A DNA stretch of 64,000 nucleotides, from positions 124,001-188,000 of the forward strand of contig CBDBJL010000018.1 in assembly GCA_965206365.1 (NCBI GenBank), in the 5' to 3' direction. The position numbers and the translations under genes are program-made. The notes beneath the pieces were generated by a model that did not search any database, was not told where the DNA came from, and worked only from the letters and a program-made list of their open reading frames with translations. Positions 54,134-63,610 of this stretch are shown here, one piece after another. This DNA is from CBDBJL01 sp965206365. Its GTDB lineage: Bacteria > Pseudomonadota > Alphaproteobacteria > JABAAW01 > JAHZMA01. Every line of letters starts with the position of its first letter. The stretch's first letter is position 1.

Positions 54134-55571
54134 ATGGCAGAATTAGATGTAACCAAAAAAACGATTGCACCTTGCTTGTGGGATGTTCACTCAGTTTCTA
54201 AGCAAGTTAGAAGATATGGCACAAATTCATATTGAATCTAAAGTTGCCATTGCTGATGATAGAAATATTTTTCATAAGATTTTGAAAGAAGGATATACGG
54301 GTAATAATACAAAGGAAGAGAAAAAGAATTTATATTTAAGCAATTTTAATTTTTTTAAAACGAAAAATATGGGTTTTGCAAAAAAGACTTCAGATTGGGA
54401 TAGATTTGTTATAACGATTTTGGAAAAAGTAATTTTTTTGCCAATTGAATATGAAAATGTTGATCTAGCTTTAACAATTTTTACTACTTTGAATGACCAG
54501 GGTATGCCTTTATCGGATTCAGATATTTTTAAGGAAGAAATTTATAAAAATAAGGAAAATCAAAGAGAAAAAGAGGAATTCATTGAAAAATGGCAGCAAT
54601 TAACTAAATTAGCACAACAATCACAAATAGAAATAGATCACTTTTTTAGATATTATTCTCATATTATCAGAGCCAAAGCGGGAATGAGGAAAAGAGAAAT
54701 CGGCTTACGTAAACTTTATATGGAAACGGTAGAAGGCAAACCGAATGCAAGATTGCAAGAACCCGCTCTTATGGATAATTTAGTAGATTTGGCTGAATTT
54801 TGGCAAATAATTTATTATCAATCCCCGTCCATTGACGAAAAAAAAATCATCAATGCTGAGGCTAAACAATATTTGCATTGCCTTTTATATTATCCTAATG
54901 AATATTGGAAATATATCGTTAGTGTTTTTTATTATCACCATAGAGAAGATAATGAATTTGCTAAAGATTTTCTGATATTTTAAAAAAAGCTGACAGCATT
55001 TTTATTATGTAAATTTATCTATCAGCCAACGGCTAGTGCGATTAAGGATGATATTTATCGGAACTGTAATTTTATTGTGCGTGGAAAAGACATTAAATTT
55101 GACTTTCCTGATAAGAAGGATTCTGAAGTTTTGTTAGAACAAGATATTCGGGATCGATTATTGGGCGCGAATAATTATAAAACTACGAAAAGTTTAATAA
55201 TGCTCCATGCTTATCTCCATAAAGAGCAGCAAGAACTCCTGCCTAATGATTTTCAGATTGAGCATATTTTTCTGAAAAAATGGCAGAATGCTAACTATAA
55301 TGGTTGGAGTCAAAGAGATGCGAAGGAATATTTAGAAAAATTTGGCAATAAAGTTGTGATTGAGAAGAAAATAAATATTAAAGCGGGCAATGGTTATTTT
55401 GGTCAGAAAAAAAAGAAATATCAAAAATCTAACATTCAAGAAGTGTTGGATTTAAGTAAGCTTTCTCAAGATGATTGGCACAAGGTAGATATCGAAGCGA
55501 GAGAGGCAGAATTTTGTGATTGCATTTATCAATTTTTTTCGGATAATCTTTCGGGTAAACCTAAAAATTAA
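54134..55571 (+). pseudogene. Broken DUF262/DUF1524 (GmrSD-like) restriction gene
   Basis: The ATG at 54134 opens MAELDVTKKTI, the usual start of DUF262 proteins, then the frame shifts within about 30 bases. The main frame resumes at about 54165 (GMFTQFLSKLEDMAQI) and runs to a TAA at 54981-54983. The same frame continues directly after this stop (KKLTAFLLCKFIYQP) to 55571. The C-terminal part has QIEHIFLKKW, the HNH-like motif of DUF1524, and FGNKVVIEKKINIKAGN. The DUF262 DGQQR catalytic motif is absent, implying a large N-terminal deletion. GmrSD-type enzymes restrict modified DNA; this one is inactive. Confidence 0.75.
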
Positions 55572-55575
55572 AAAT

Positions 55576-56739
55576 ATGAACAACTTTTTTCAATCCATTT
55601 TCAAGGAAAGGATAGTTGAAATTTTAGTTTCTGAAGTTGAAGCCAAAGCATCTTTGGCAGATTTTGCGGCAATGCCCCAGCGGTCTTTGATTGGTATGGA
55701 CCGCACTCAGCTTGCTGATCTGGTTGTGGCTTTGGGTGAGAAGCCCTTTCGTGCCAAGCAATTATTCCATTGGATTTATTTTCATGGCGCAGATAGTTTT
55801 GCTCAAATGCATTCTTTGGGTAAAAATTTGCAAAAAAAATTACAAGCGGCACATTATCAGCTTAGCCGTCCGAAAATTATTCGCCAGCAAAAATCAATTG
55901 ATGGCACCCAAAAATGGTTGTTAGAATTTGCCGATGGCAATCAGATTGAAACCGTTTATATCCCCGAAAAAACCAGGGGTACGCTTTGCATTTCTTCGCA
56001 AATTGGTTGTACACTTAATTGCAGTTTTTGCCATACGGGTACGCAAAAATTGGTTCGCAATTTAACGGCGGGTGAAATTGTTGCGCAAATCATGGTAGCA
56101 CGCGATGCCTTTGCAGAATGGCCAACGCCCAATGAGGGGCGTAAAATTTCTAATATTGTGCTGATGGGAATGGGGGAACCCCTTTATAATTACGATAATG
56201 TTGCCAAAGCCATACGGCTTTTCTATGATGAAGAGGGGATTGCAATATCGCGTCGGCGGATTACCTTATCTACTTCGGGCGTGGTTCCGCTGATAGCTAA
56301 AGTCGGTAGTGAGATTGGTTGTACGCTTGCAATTTCTTTGCATGGGGTTAGGGATAGCGTACGGGATCAATTGGTGCCGATTAATAAAAAATGGAATATT
56401 GCCAGTTTGATTCAGGCGTGTCGTGATTATCCCGCGCTTAAAAATTCGCACCGCATTACTTTTGAATATGTGATGTTGAAAGATATTAATGATTCCACGC
56501 AAGAAGCGAAAGAGTTAGTACAATTAATTGCCGGAATTCCCGCCAAAGTTAATTTAATTCCATTTAATCCTTGGCCAGGAAGCCATTATCAGGTTTCTGA
56601 GCCACAACAGATCGAAAAATTTGCCAAAATTGTGCTTAAAGCTGGTTATGCTTCACCGGTGCGCAAACCTCGCGGTGCGGATATTTTATCGGCTTGTGGA
56701 CAGCTGAAATCAGATTCAATTCATGCCAATTACCGATAA
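55576..56739 (+). CDS. rlmN: 23S rRNA/tRNA adenine-C2 methyltransferase RlmN
   Basis: 387 residues from ATG 55576, the first Met outside the upstream pseudogene. A radical SAM enzyme: the cluster ligands CTLNCSFC are Cys145, Cys149 and Cys152. NIVLMGMGEPLYNYDNV, ISLHGVRDSVRDQLVPIN and FEYVMLKDINDS are the family blocks, and PVRKPRGADILSACGQL carries the catalytic C-terminal Cys. It methylates A2503 of 23S rRNA and A37 of tRNAs. It overlaps ruvX by 17 bases. Confidence 0.96.
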   Translation: MNNFFQSIFKERIVEILVSEVEAKASLADFAAMPQRSLIGMDRTQLADLVVALGEKPFRAKQLFHWIYFHGADSFAQMHSLGKNLQKKLQAAHYQLSRPKIIRQQKSIDGTQKWLLEFADGNQIETVYIPEKTRGTLCISSQIGCTLNCSFCHTGTQKLVRNLTAGEIVAQIMVARDAFAEWPTPNEGRKISNIVLMGMGEPLYNYDNVAKAIRLFYDEEGIAISRRRITLSTSGVVPLIAKVGSEIGCTLAISLHGVRDSVRDQLVPINKKWNIASLIQACRDYPALKNSHRITFEYVMLKDINDSTQEAKELVQLIAGIPAKVNLIPFNPWPGSHYQVSEPQQIEKFAKIVLKAGYASPVRKPRGADILSACGQLKSDSIHANYR

Positions 56740-57178
56740 TGTGCATGAATTCACTAATATGCTAGCACAGAACCTAGGTTCGGGTAGTATTATGGGTGTA
56801 GATCCTGGGAAAAAGCGTATTGGCATTGCGTTTTCGGACCCAGCACAAAAAATGGCATTTTCCAATAGCATTGTTGGTTCCATTGATGAGGTTATTGTGC
56901 TTTTTAAAGAGCGTAAGGCGATTGCCATTGTGGTGGGCTTGGCGCGGATGCTAGATGGCAGTATTGGTATTGCCGCCGATCATGCGAAAAAATTCGCTGC
57001 TGAGATTACAAAAAAATTACCAGAGATTCCGATATTGCTGTGGGATGAATGGTATTCAACTACGGCAGTAGAAAAAATGCTGATTGGCGAGGCGGATATG
57101 AGCCGTGGCAAACGCAAAAAGCATGTGGATAAATTAGCAGCGGCGTTTATTTTGCAGGGTGTTTTGGATGCGTGCTAG
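56723..57178 (+). CDS. ruvX: Putative pre-16S rRNA nuclease YqgF/RuvX
   Basis: 151 residues. RNase-H-like fold with IMGVDPGKKRIGIAFSD, carrying the first catalytic Asp, then VVGLARMLDGS and LLWDEWYSTTAVEKML. The C-terminal HVDKLAAAFILQGVLD holds the last Asp. It processes the 5' end of 16S rRNA. The start lies inside rlmN, so the two are coupled. Confidence 0.9.
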   Translation: MPITDNVHEFTNMLAQNLGSGSIMGVDPGKKRIGIAFSDPAQKMAFSNSIVGSIDEVIVLFKERKAIAIVVGLARMLDGSIGIAADHAKKFAAEITKKLPEIPILLWDEWYSTTAVEKMLIGEADMSRGKRKKHVDKLAAAFILQGVLDAC

Positions 57179-57323
57179 CCGAAACGGTTCATTTTATAGA
57201 TCTTGAGAAGCAGGCAGGCATGGAATATGGTGCGTGTATTAGTATATTTTTCGCGCTGAGGAATATATTATTATGTGATGGGGGCTTGCATGTGGAAGGC
57301 TAATTTAGTATCAAGGTAGATGT

Positions 57324-57400
57324 GCGCTTGTAGCTCAGTTGGATAGAGTGCTTGACTACGAATCAAGAGGTCGGGAGTTCGAATCTTCCCAAGCGCGCCA
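57324..57400 (+). tRNA. tRNA-Arg (anticodon ACG)
   Basis: 77 bases including encoded CCA. The acceptor stem GCGCTTG pairs with CAAGCGC. D-arm TAGCTCAGTTGGATAGAG, anticodon stem CTTGA/TCAAG with loop CTACGAA (anticodon ACG), and the T-loop TTCGAAT are all in place. A T-run follows directly. Everything to the right is degenerate accessory DNA, so the 3' end may be an integration site. Confidence 0.97.
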
Positions 57401-57466
57401 TTTTTTCCCTTATAAATCAAACACTTATGATAATCACTATTTAAACAAATTCTTAAGAATTTTCAC

Positions 57467-57486
57467 GGGGCTACCATGGGGCTACC
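57467..57486 (+). repeat. 9-bp direct repeat downstream of tRNA-Arg
   Basis: GGGGCTACC occurs twice (57467-57475 and 57478-57486) separated by AT. It might be a recombinase arm-type site or a leftover of an integrase leader; there is no integrase gene here to support that. Confidence 0.3.
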
Positions 57487-57565
57487 TTTCAAAATGCTGT
57501 TGTTAATAATTATGTTTGCGGTTTTGTATCGAAAATGATACATTGAACTCACAAGGAGTTAGATC

Positions 57566-57790
57566 ATGGATAAATAAAATTCTAGAATACATGTAACATT
57601 AGACCCTGCAACGCATGTTGCGCTAAGTGGCTTTGCAGAAAAGACATGTGAATCCCCATCGTCAACCGCCGCTTCTCTTATTAAGGAAGCGTTAGAATTA
57701 AAAGAAGATTTAATATATTCTTAGCATGGCGATGAACGGTTAGAAAGCACTAAAAGCTGGATTCAGCATAAAGATGCCTGGAATTCTTAG
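57566..57790 (+). pseudogene. Decayed antitoxin (RelB/RHH-type)
   Basis: AAGGAG precedes ATG 57566. The reading frame has an early TAA at codon 4 and a TAG at 57722-57724. Read through, the protein is about 74 residues: NSRIHVTLDPATHVALSGFAEKT, then ASLIKEALELKEDLIY and HGDERLESTKSWIQHKDAWNS. This fits a ribbon-helix-helix antitoxin with a toxin-binding C-terminus. It is directly upstream of a decayed RelE-type toxin. Confidence 0.7.
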
Positions 57791-57839
57791 ACGGAGGCTC
57801 TTATGGGGGCTCTTAGATGGAGATTCTTAGGCGGGGGCT
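57786..57839 (+). repeat. 12-14 bp degenerate tandem repeat between antitoxin and toxin relics
   Basis: Four units of CTTA(G)-x-GG(A/G)G(G/A)(C/T)T form (lengths 14, 12, 14, 14), starting at the stop codon of the antitoxin relic. Same style as the other short arrays in the window. Confidence 0.7.
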
Positions 57840-57856
57840 GTTAAACCAACCGCATA

Positions 57857-58122
57857 ATGATCGATAAAGAATGGGTAGTGCACTATAGCAATGCCGTTAT
57901 AAGCCAAGATATTCCAGCCCTTGATAAGATAGTGCAAGCAAGCAATCCAAAAAGCGATTGAAACTAAATTAATGCGCGATCCCTATCATTTTGGCAAACC
58001 GTTACGATATAGTAAAAACCATTTGCGAAGTCTCTGCATGGGTGATTATAGAATTTTATACGCGCCTAATGCTGATACTATCAATTGTCGCCATCGGGCA
58101 TCGTAGGGATATGTATGGATAG
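57857..58122 (+). pseudogene. Decayed RelE/ParE-type toxin
   Basis: ATG 57857 opens MIDKEWVVHYSNAVISQDIPALDKIVQ. The frame breaks at a 4-base duplication (CAAGCAAGCAA). The next frame gives QKAIETKLMRDPYHFGKPLRY and LCMGDYRILYAPN, the RelE core, and a second shift leads to IVAIGHRRDMYG, the conserved C-terminus. Two frameshifts make it inactive. Reconstructed length is about 88 residues, normal for the family. Confidence 0.75.
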
Positions 58123-58217
58123 GAGGATATATAAATGCAAGGCTACCTTGTATATTAATCTTTAGGCATCAATATATAAAGAAAACTGAAGACATAGAAT
58201 AAGAAAAAGATATTTTA

Positions 58218-61200
58218 TTATCTTAGTTTCTCTGGGTTTTTAAGTAATAGTTTGCGCAATCTACTGAATTTAGTTGAAAGCGTGGTGTTGTCAGGTAACT
58301 CTGGATAAGCTGTTTCAATCCTGTCTAAACACACTTTAAGTTTCCTACCATAAACATTGCTATTTTTAGGAATGATAATATTTAAAAATTCTAAGGCTTC
58401 TTTAGGAAAATCATCACAAATTTTAATATTTTTTTCCGATAATCTATAAATACGATGATCAAAAAGTTGTACGCAATATTTTTCTGTAAAAAAGCGTTCT
58501 AATAATTGAAATGCTTTTGAGAATTTTTTTTCTGAAGAAATATATAATTGTCCTATTTCCATAGCAATTTCAGGGGTAATGTATTCTTTATTCTGTGGCC
58601 AATATTTTTCAAAAAACGGTTTAATACGATTATCCCAATATTCTATATGTTTATCGCCTTTATTTTCTAATTTACGTTTAAGCTGAGCTAGCGTATCGTG
58701 TAATCCCCTTTCAGGCAAATTATTAAAAGCTTCTTTCAGATTATTTTCATTAAAAATATGCGGTGATTCCATGGAATAAAGAATCAATAATTCTATATAA
58801 ATTTCTTTCCAGTCACTTAATAAACCATAATGTTTAGCTGTTTTAAGAAAAAACGCCTCAATATCATCTAATAATGATGGATTACAAGATTCAGATGCTA
58901 AATAACCTTGCCAAACCAATTGCGCTTCAGATGGTTTATTCCAATCAAAAAATGGAAGTAAATTTTGCTTCGTCCATTCACTATCTACACGAAATAAGGG
59001 TATAAGGTTTTTCGCTAACATAACACGTGCATATTGATAATATTGATTATCAGCATCACATAGTTTTGTAAAAATATTACGGTATGGTATCTAAGATACC
59101 TTGATTATCAAATAATTCTTCTGGTCTCCATCGGGTTACCAATGCACATGTTATTTTGCCGATAGGGTCATTAGATGCCATTGTAATAGCATTATCTTCA
59201 GGGTTTAAATCAGTGTGTGGCTGATCAGAAAATGATATAATTTTTTTACAGAAATCCACGAGTAAGCTTTCATGCTTTTTAGAATTTTTTGCAGCTTCTT
59301 GTAACTAATCGCTTAATGCTGAAGCAACGCTGTTAAGGAAATCATCAGGGGCTTCGATCAAAATATGAGCTAAATGTTCCCATGTAATTTTACTCAATCT
59401 AGGGGTATTTGCCCAAACATAAAATGCTTCTTGCCACCGATCAGGATACCAATTATTTTCTTTTTCGAGTTGAATTAATGTACAGGCTGTTATAGGCATA
59501 TTTTCGTGGCAACGGTTTTCCCAATTATCTCCGTCAAAACTGTATTTTTGATTTTCTTTTAACCAAGGTACAAGCTGTTTGCACGGATAAGGTTTTTTTT
59601 GATTAATTGAGCCATTATCTCTTTCAATCCAGTATGAAAATTCTTCTTCTTGATTTTCTTTTAATTTCCACTCAGGATGTAATTGTGATAATTTATCTAG
59701 TTTCGTTTGTGTTTCCGTAGCTAGCTGTGCACCCGTTACTTTTATTTTTTTTAATCTTAGCCATATTCCGTATTCAATAACGAATTGTTTGCTTTTTAGG
59801 TCTACATTTTCTCGCAATGTTTGCTGTATTTTAGCTTCTAAGATTGCTTTTTCTAATTTTTTTAGATTTTCTGTATCTAGCTTTGGGGTGTTATCAAGCG
59901 CATAATTTCTCTTTTGTATGTTGTATGCCATAACCAATAATGATTATCTGATAATAGCCATTTTAATCCAGTTTCAGTGGGAATAATATCTATTTGAGTT
60001 GCAGAAAAGAACGCTAATTTTTTGAAAATAGGGTGAGGTGTTTTGATCCATTTCTCAGCTACCCACAATGCTTTTTCAGGATTAATCTCTGCGGTGGCAC
60101 AAAAAGCGTTACGATTGAGCGTTACTAATAAGTTTAGTAGGGGAAGGGGATACGACGTTATATTCAGGTGGTCTTGTTTACTATCAATAATAGAATATTT
60201 TATTATATCAAAGTTACTAAATTCTTGCATCAAATCTAGTGTATCTATTAATAAATCATCGAATTCTAATAGCAATTTAGGCAAAGCATCTCGCCAGTTT
60301 TTTTCATTCATTAAGGTAATAATATTCTGATGTGAATATGAACTTAAACATATATTTGTTGTAAAGATTCTAGCAATATCTTGTGCTTTTAGATCTCTAA
60401 TACTAGATAGACTGATATATGGTGTTAATGCATCACGGATTAAAGTTTTAATGCCAACGGTCAATCCATATCTTTTGAAATTTAAATTTATATATAGATA
60501 GTTAGAATGAGCATCAAATAAATCAGCTCGATGCACATTAGGTATTATTCTTCCTGCTAGCATTAAATGCCATAATTTTCGCATTTCGGAATAGCATCAG
60601 AGGCATTTTCTTTTCTTTTTGTTAATTCGGCTTGATTGTCTGCATGTTCTAATTGTTCAATAGATTTTATCTTGCTTTCAAACGCTCTGATAACCTCCTG
60701 ATGTACAATGCCACCATGCTGCGTAAATCATTGTAAAAGTTCAGGGTTATCAAGGTGGCGAGATAACCAATGAATTGTTTGAAATGTTATCTCATCAAGT
60801 AGGTTTTTTGAATCTTGCCACCTAACAATTTGTATCCATGGGGCTATATCATAAGGTGATGGCTTTGAAATAAGGTTAAATTGTAAATTACCAAGTCTAT
60901 TATCTATCTTTGTTCGTTGGCTTTTTGCTTATCACTTAATTCTATGTTGAAAAGGCTTAAATCTCTGAAAGTGTAACGTTGTTCTGCAAATACATATAGC
61001 TATTTAAGAGGTGGCACAGGGTTACTATTGGCAAAATATTCCATTACCTCCCCGCTATTATCACTAAGCGCCCATATAACAAGTTCAATTTCTTCTTTTG
61101 CCAAAATTTCAGGTTTTTTTCTAGCATATTTTAAGATAATATCTCGTTTCCCATTTATACCATCACGATAACATCTAGCCCATTCTTGTAATGTTTTATG

Positions 61201-61890
61201 CAATAATCCGTGTTTATATTTGTTTTTACTTGAATAAATTATGGGTTCTATATTTTTTGTTCGCCATTTCTTTTTTTCTTCTTGTTTAGCTTCGGTACTA
61301 CTAGCAAAAATAAACATATTATTGATTTTTTCTCCTCTTAATTTATCCGCAGATAATGCATCAACCATATAGCGTAATGTTGGATCGTTAAGACTATAAC
61401 CGATAAAGCAAATAACATAATTACGAAATAATTCACTTATAAAGCGTGATACCCAACGTTCCGTTAGATAGGCTAAACCAAAATCACCGCTAGATACAAT
61501 TAATTGTTCTAAATCATCATTAGCATCATTTGAGTCTGGTAATAATCCATACAAATAAACCAAACCATTCCAGTTTTTTTGGGAATAGGCAATGTAGGTG
61601 CTTTAAATGTTTGAATATTTAAATTATTCTTTTTAGTAACCTCTTCAAAAAGATGGTCAAAGTTTGTAGTTACAAGGCGTGTTCTGCCATCATTGTTTTT
61701 GCTAATGTTAATAAGGCATCATGTGTTTCTAGTATATTAAAATCTGTCTTATTACTAAGTATATCAAAAATATGGTTACGTATTCTTATGCGTCCATTTG
61801 CTATTGTTTGTTCTAATATATTGATACAATAATCTTATTCGTTGCTACAATATGTTCATCTGGAGCATCATAACGGGTAGCAATGATTTG
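58218..61890 (-). pseudogene. Wrecked Sir2-domain/DUF4020-type defence gene
   Basis: Read on the minus strand from about 61890, fragments in several frames line up as one protein of about 1200 residues. RLVTTNFDHLFEEV (near 61660) and VYLYGLLPDSND, then GDFGLAYLTERWVSRFISELFRNYVICFIGYSLNDP (61563 onward) are a Sir2-like NADase/deacetylase domain. The long helical C-terminus (FFEKYWPQNKEYITPEIAMEIGQLY and neighbours) resembles DUF4020. Stops occur at 61000-61002 and 59305-59307, with frameshifts near 59900, 59085 and 61690 and more between 60584 and 60730. The N-terminal glycine motif of Sir2 is missing, because the relic is fused there to an ankyrin relic. Sir2-containing proteins of this size are often anti-phage; that role is inferred. 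Confidence 0.7.
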
Positions 61891-62429
61891 TGAGTAAAGT
61901 GGTAGGTGTTGCAACAATGTCAAAATTCTCGCCATAAGAGAATAAATACGTATAGAAATTAGGATCTGCACCATATTCCAGCAATAATTTAACTTTGTCT
62001 AAATCACGATTCTCTACGGCTCGATGCAAAGTGGTGTAGTCTTCATCATCAATAATATTAATATCTGCGCCAGCTTCCAGCAATAATTCAATTACCGGGA
62101 TATTTTTTCCATTGATGGCGATGGCCAAAAGATCGGGAGTGAGGTATCGTTTTGCATAAACATCATAATAGCTATTTGTACTGGGAGTTTGTTAGAGTAA
62201 AAATTTGGCAATTTCAGGGTTAGGATTTTCAGCAGCATAATGTAGCGGTAAGAAATGCCCCTTCATAAGATCTGTTCTTATATTCATACCCTTAGGCAAG
62301 GGCATCCTTGACCTGTTTTAGCGTGGCAGTTTTCAGAAAATGATAATCTGATTGCTGTTGATTGGCATGGGCAACTACCATGATAAGGGCAGAGATACCG
62401 AATATAATTTTCAACCATCTATATTCCAT
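61868..62429 (-). pseudogene. Decayed exported ankyrin-repeat protein
   Basis: ATG 62429 opens a signal peptide (MEYRWLKIIFGISALIMVVAHA). A TAA follows after TLKQVKDALA, and a frameshift leads into LPLHYAAENPNPEIAKFLL, the first ankyrin unit, which also ends in a stop. The third section (DLLAIAINGKNIPVIELLLEAGADINIIDDEDYTTLHRAVENRDLDKVKLLLEYGADPN) has two good ankyrin repeats. The last about 15 codons run out of frame into the Sir2 relic. The layout resembles the intact ankyrin gene at 62734-63519 (signal peptide, TATL segment, ankyrins), so it may be a diverged paralogue. Confidence 0.7.
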
Positions 62430-62484
62430 CTTTGCCCTGTATCTTCATAAAAATTGTAATCCCTATTTAAAATTACCAACAATC

Positions 62485-62667
62485 TTAATCAAAATTAATG
62501 TTTGACCCTTTATGTTGTGCATTTAAGTCTTTTTTAATTTTTTTAAGTGTTTCTTCGGTATGATTAAGGACATTATTTAAAAGTCTGATGCTACTTTCTT
62601 CTTTAAGTTTTATCGAGATTTCTTTGCCAAAAATTAAAATCCCTTTAATTACCTTTAACTTTGCCAT
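62485..62667 (-). CDS. Short hypothetical protein, shares leader with ankyrin gene
   Basis: 60 residues, lysine-rich and predicted helical (LLNNVLNHTEETLKKIKKDL). No family recognised. It begins MAKLKV, and its first codons plus about 40 upstream bases match those of the ankyrin gene at 63519, so the start region was duplicated. It could be a true small protein or a chance frame behind a copied promoter. Confidence 0.4.
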   Translation of the reverse strand: MAKLKVIKGILIFGKEISIKLKEESSIRLLNNVLNHTEETLKKIKKDLNAQHKGSNINFD

Positions 62668-62704
62668 AAAGCATGGTCCTTTCTAAAAAAAATGCTAGCT
62701 TTGT
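62649..62704 (-). repeat. Duplicated 5' leader and start region, copy 1
   Basis: Matches 63501-63556: shared segments are TTACCTTTAA(C/T)TTTGCCATAAA, covering the first codons (MAKLKV), a run TTTCTAAAAA, and TGCTAGCTTTGT. This carries start codon and likely promoter of the 60-residue gene. Confidence 0.8.
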
Positions 62705-62733
62705 ATGAGGGAAAATTCGCATCATCAAGAACT

Positions 62734-63519
62734 TTAGTAGTTAGAGAGAACGCCGATTTTGATCAGATAATTATCAAAGAAATCAAAATTGGCAAAATTG
62801 CCTTTCTTATTTTTTGCTTTCACATCAGCGCCGTATTCGATTAAAATATCAATCATAGCAATCGTTTCTTCATAAGTGACATTACTAGTGGGCTCATATT
62901 GTTCATCTTCACTACATCCGCCACCTTCACTACACTCAATATAATGTTTTTCCCTATCGTATATTTGGTGTACGTATTTTCCATGAACAGCCTTAAAAAA
63001 TGGGGTTTCACCATCATCATCACGGGCATTTACATCCGCCCCGGCATCTAGCAAAAGCTTGGTGATTTCAGCATTTTCAGTGTTATGCAAAGGCGTTTCT
63101 CCGTTAATACGATTACGGGCATTCGCATCTGCCCCTGCACTTAGTAACAGCTTAACAATTTCAGCATCGCGAGCCCAATGCAAAGGCGTATATTCCCAAT
63201 AACTTTTGATATTCACATCTGCCCCCTCTTCAATTAAGAAAATCGCAATCTCACTCCTTCCAGCAAGAAGAGCCCCAGGTAATAAAGTTTCACCATTTTC
63301 ATCTCTGCTATTAATATCAATGCCCATTGCCAGTAATTCTTGAATATCAGCAAGGGTAGCGGTTTTCACATCAAAATAATATCTTATAGGATCTTCAATA
63401 TCTACAATTTCTTCCGCTTGCGCTATAACAAAAAAAAAGATTCCACCCATAAGAACACCCGTTATGAGTATGTTTATTAGCAAATTTGCGTGTTTGCTTT
63501 TTACCTTTAATTTTGCCAT
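62734..63519 (-). CDS. Exported ankyrin-repeat protein
   Basis: 261 residues. The N-terminus (KSKHANLLINILITGVLMGGIFFFVIAQA) is a signal peptide or membrane anchor. About five ankyrin units follow from residue 50: LLAMGIDINSRDENGETLL, FLIEEGADVNIKSYWEYTPLHWA, LLLSAGADANARNRINGETPLH, LLLDAGADVNARDDDGETPF and LIEYGADVKAKNKKG. An insert with ECSEGGGCSEDE lies before the last unit. Ankyrin proteins are protein-binding scaffolds, often enriched in host-associated bacteria; target unknown. It shares its leader with the 60-residue gene downstream. Confidence 0.85.
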   Translation of the reverse strand: MAKLKVKSKHANLLINILITGVLMGGIFFFVIAQAEEIVDIEDPIRYYFDVKTATLADIQELLAMGIDINSRDENGETLLPGALLAGRSEIAIFLIEEGADVNIKSYWEYTPLHWARDAEIVKLLLSAGADANARNRINGETPLHNTENAEITKLLLDAGADVNARDDDGETPFFKAVHGKYVHQIYDREKHYIECSEGGGCSEDEQYEPTSNVTYEETIAMIDILIEYGADVKAKNKKGNFANFDFFDNYLIKIGVLSNY

Positions 63520-63556
63520 AAATTATTCTCGTTTTCTAAAAAGATGCTAGCTTTGT
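63501..63556 (-). repeat. Duplicated 5' leader and start region, copy 2
   Basis: Partner of 62649-62704; covers the first codons and upstream region of the ankyrin gene. The conserved TGCTAGCTTTGT lies about 25-37 bases before the start and may include promoter elements. Confidence 0.8.
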
Positions 63557-63610
63557 TCATACAAAACTAGCATAAGTTTGCTTACATAACAAATAATATT
63601 TATGAAATAT

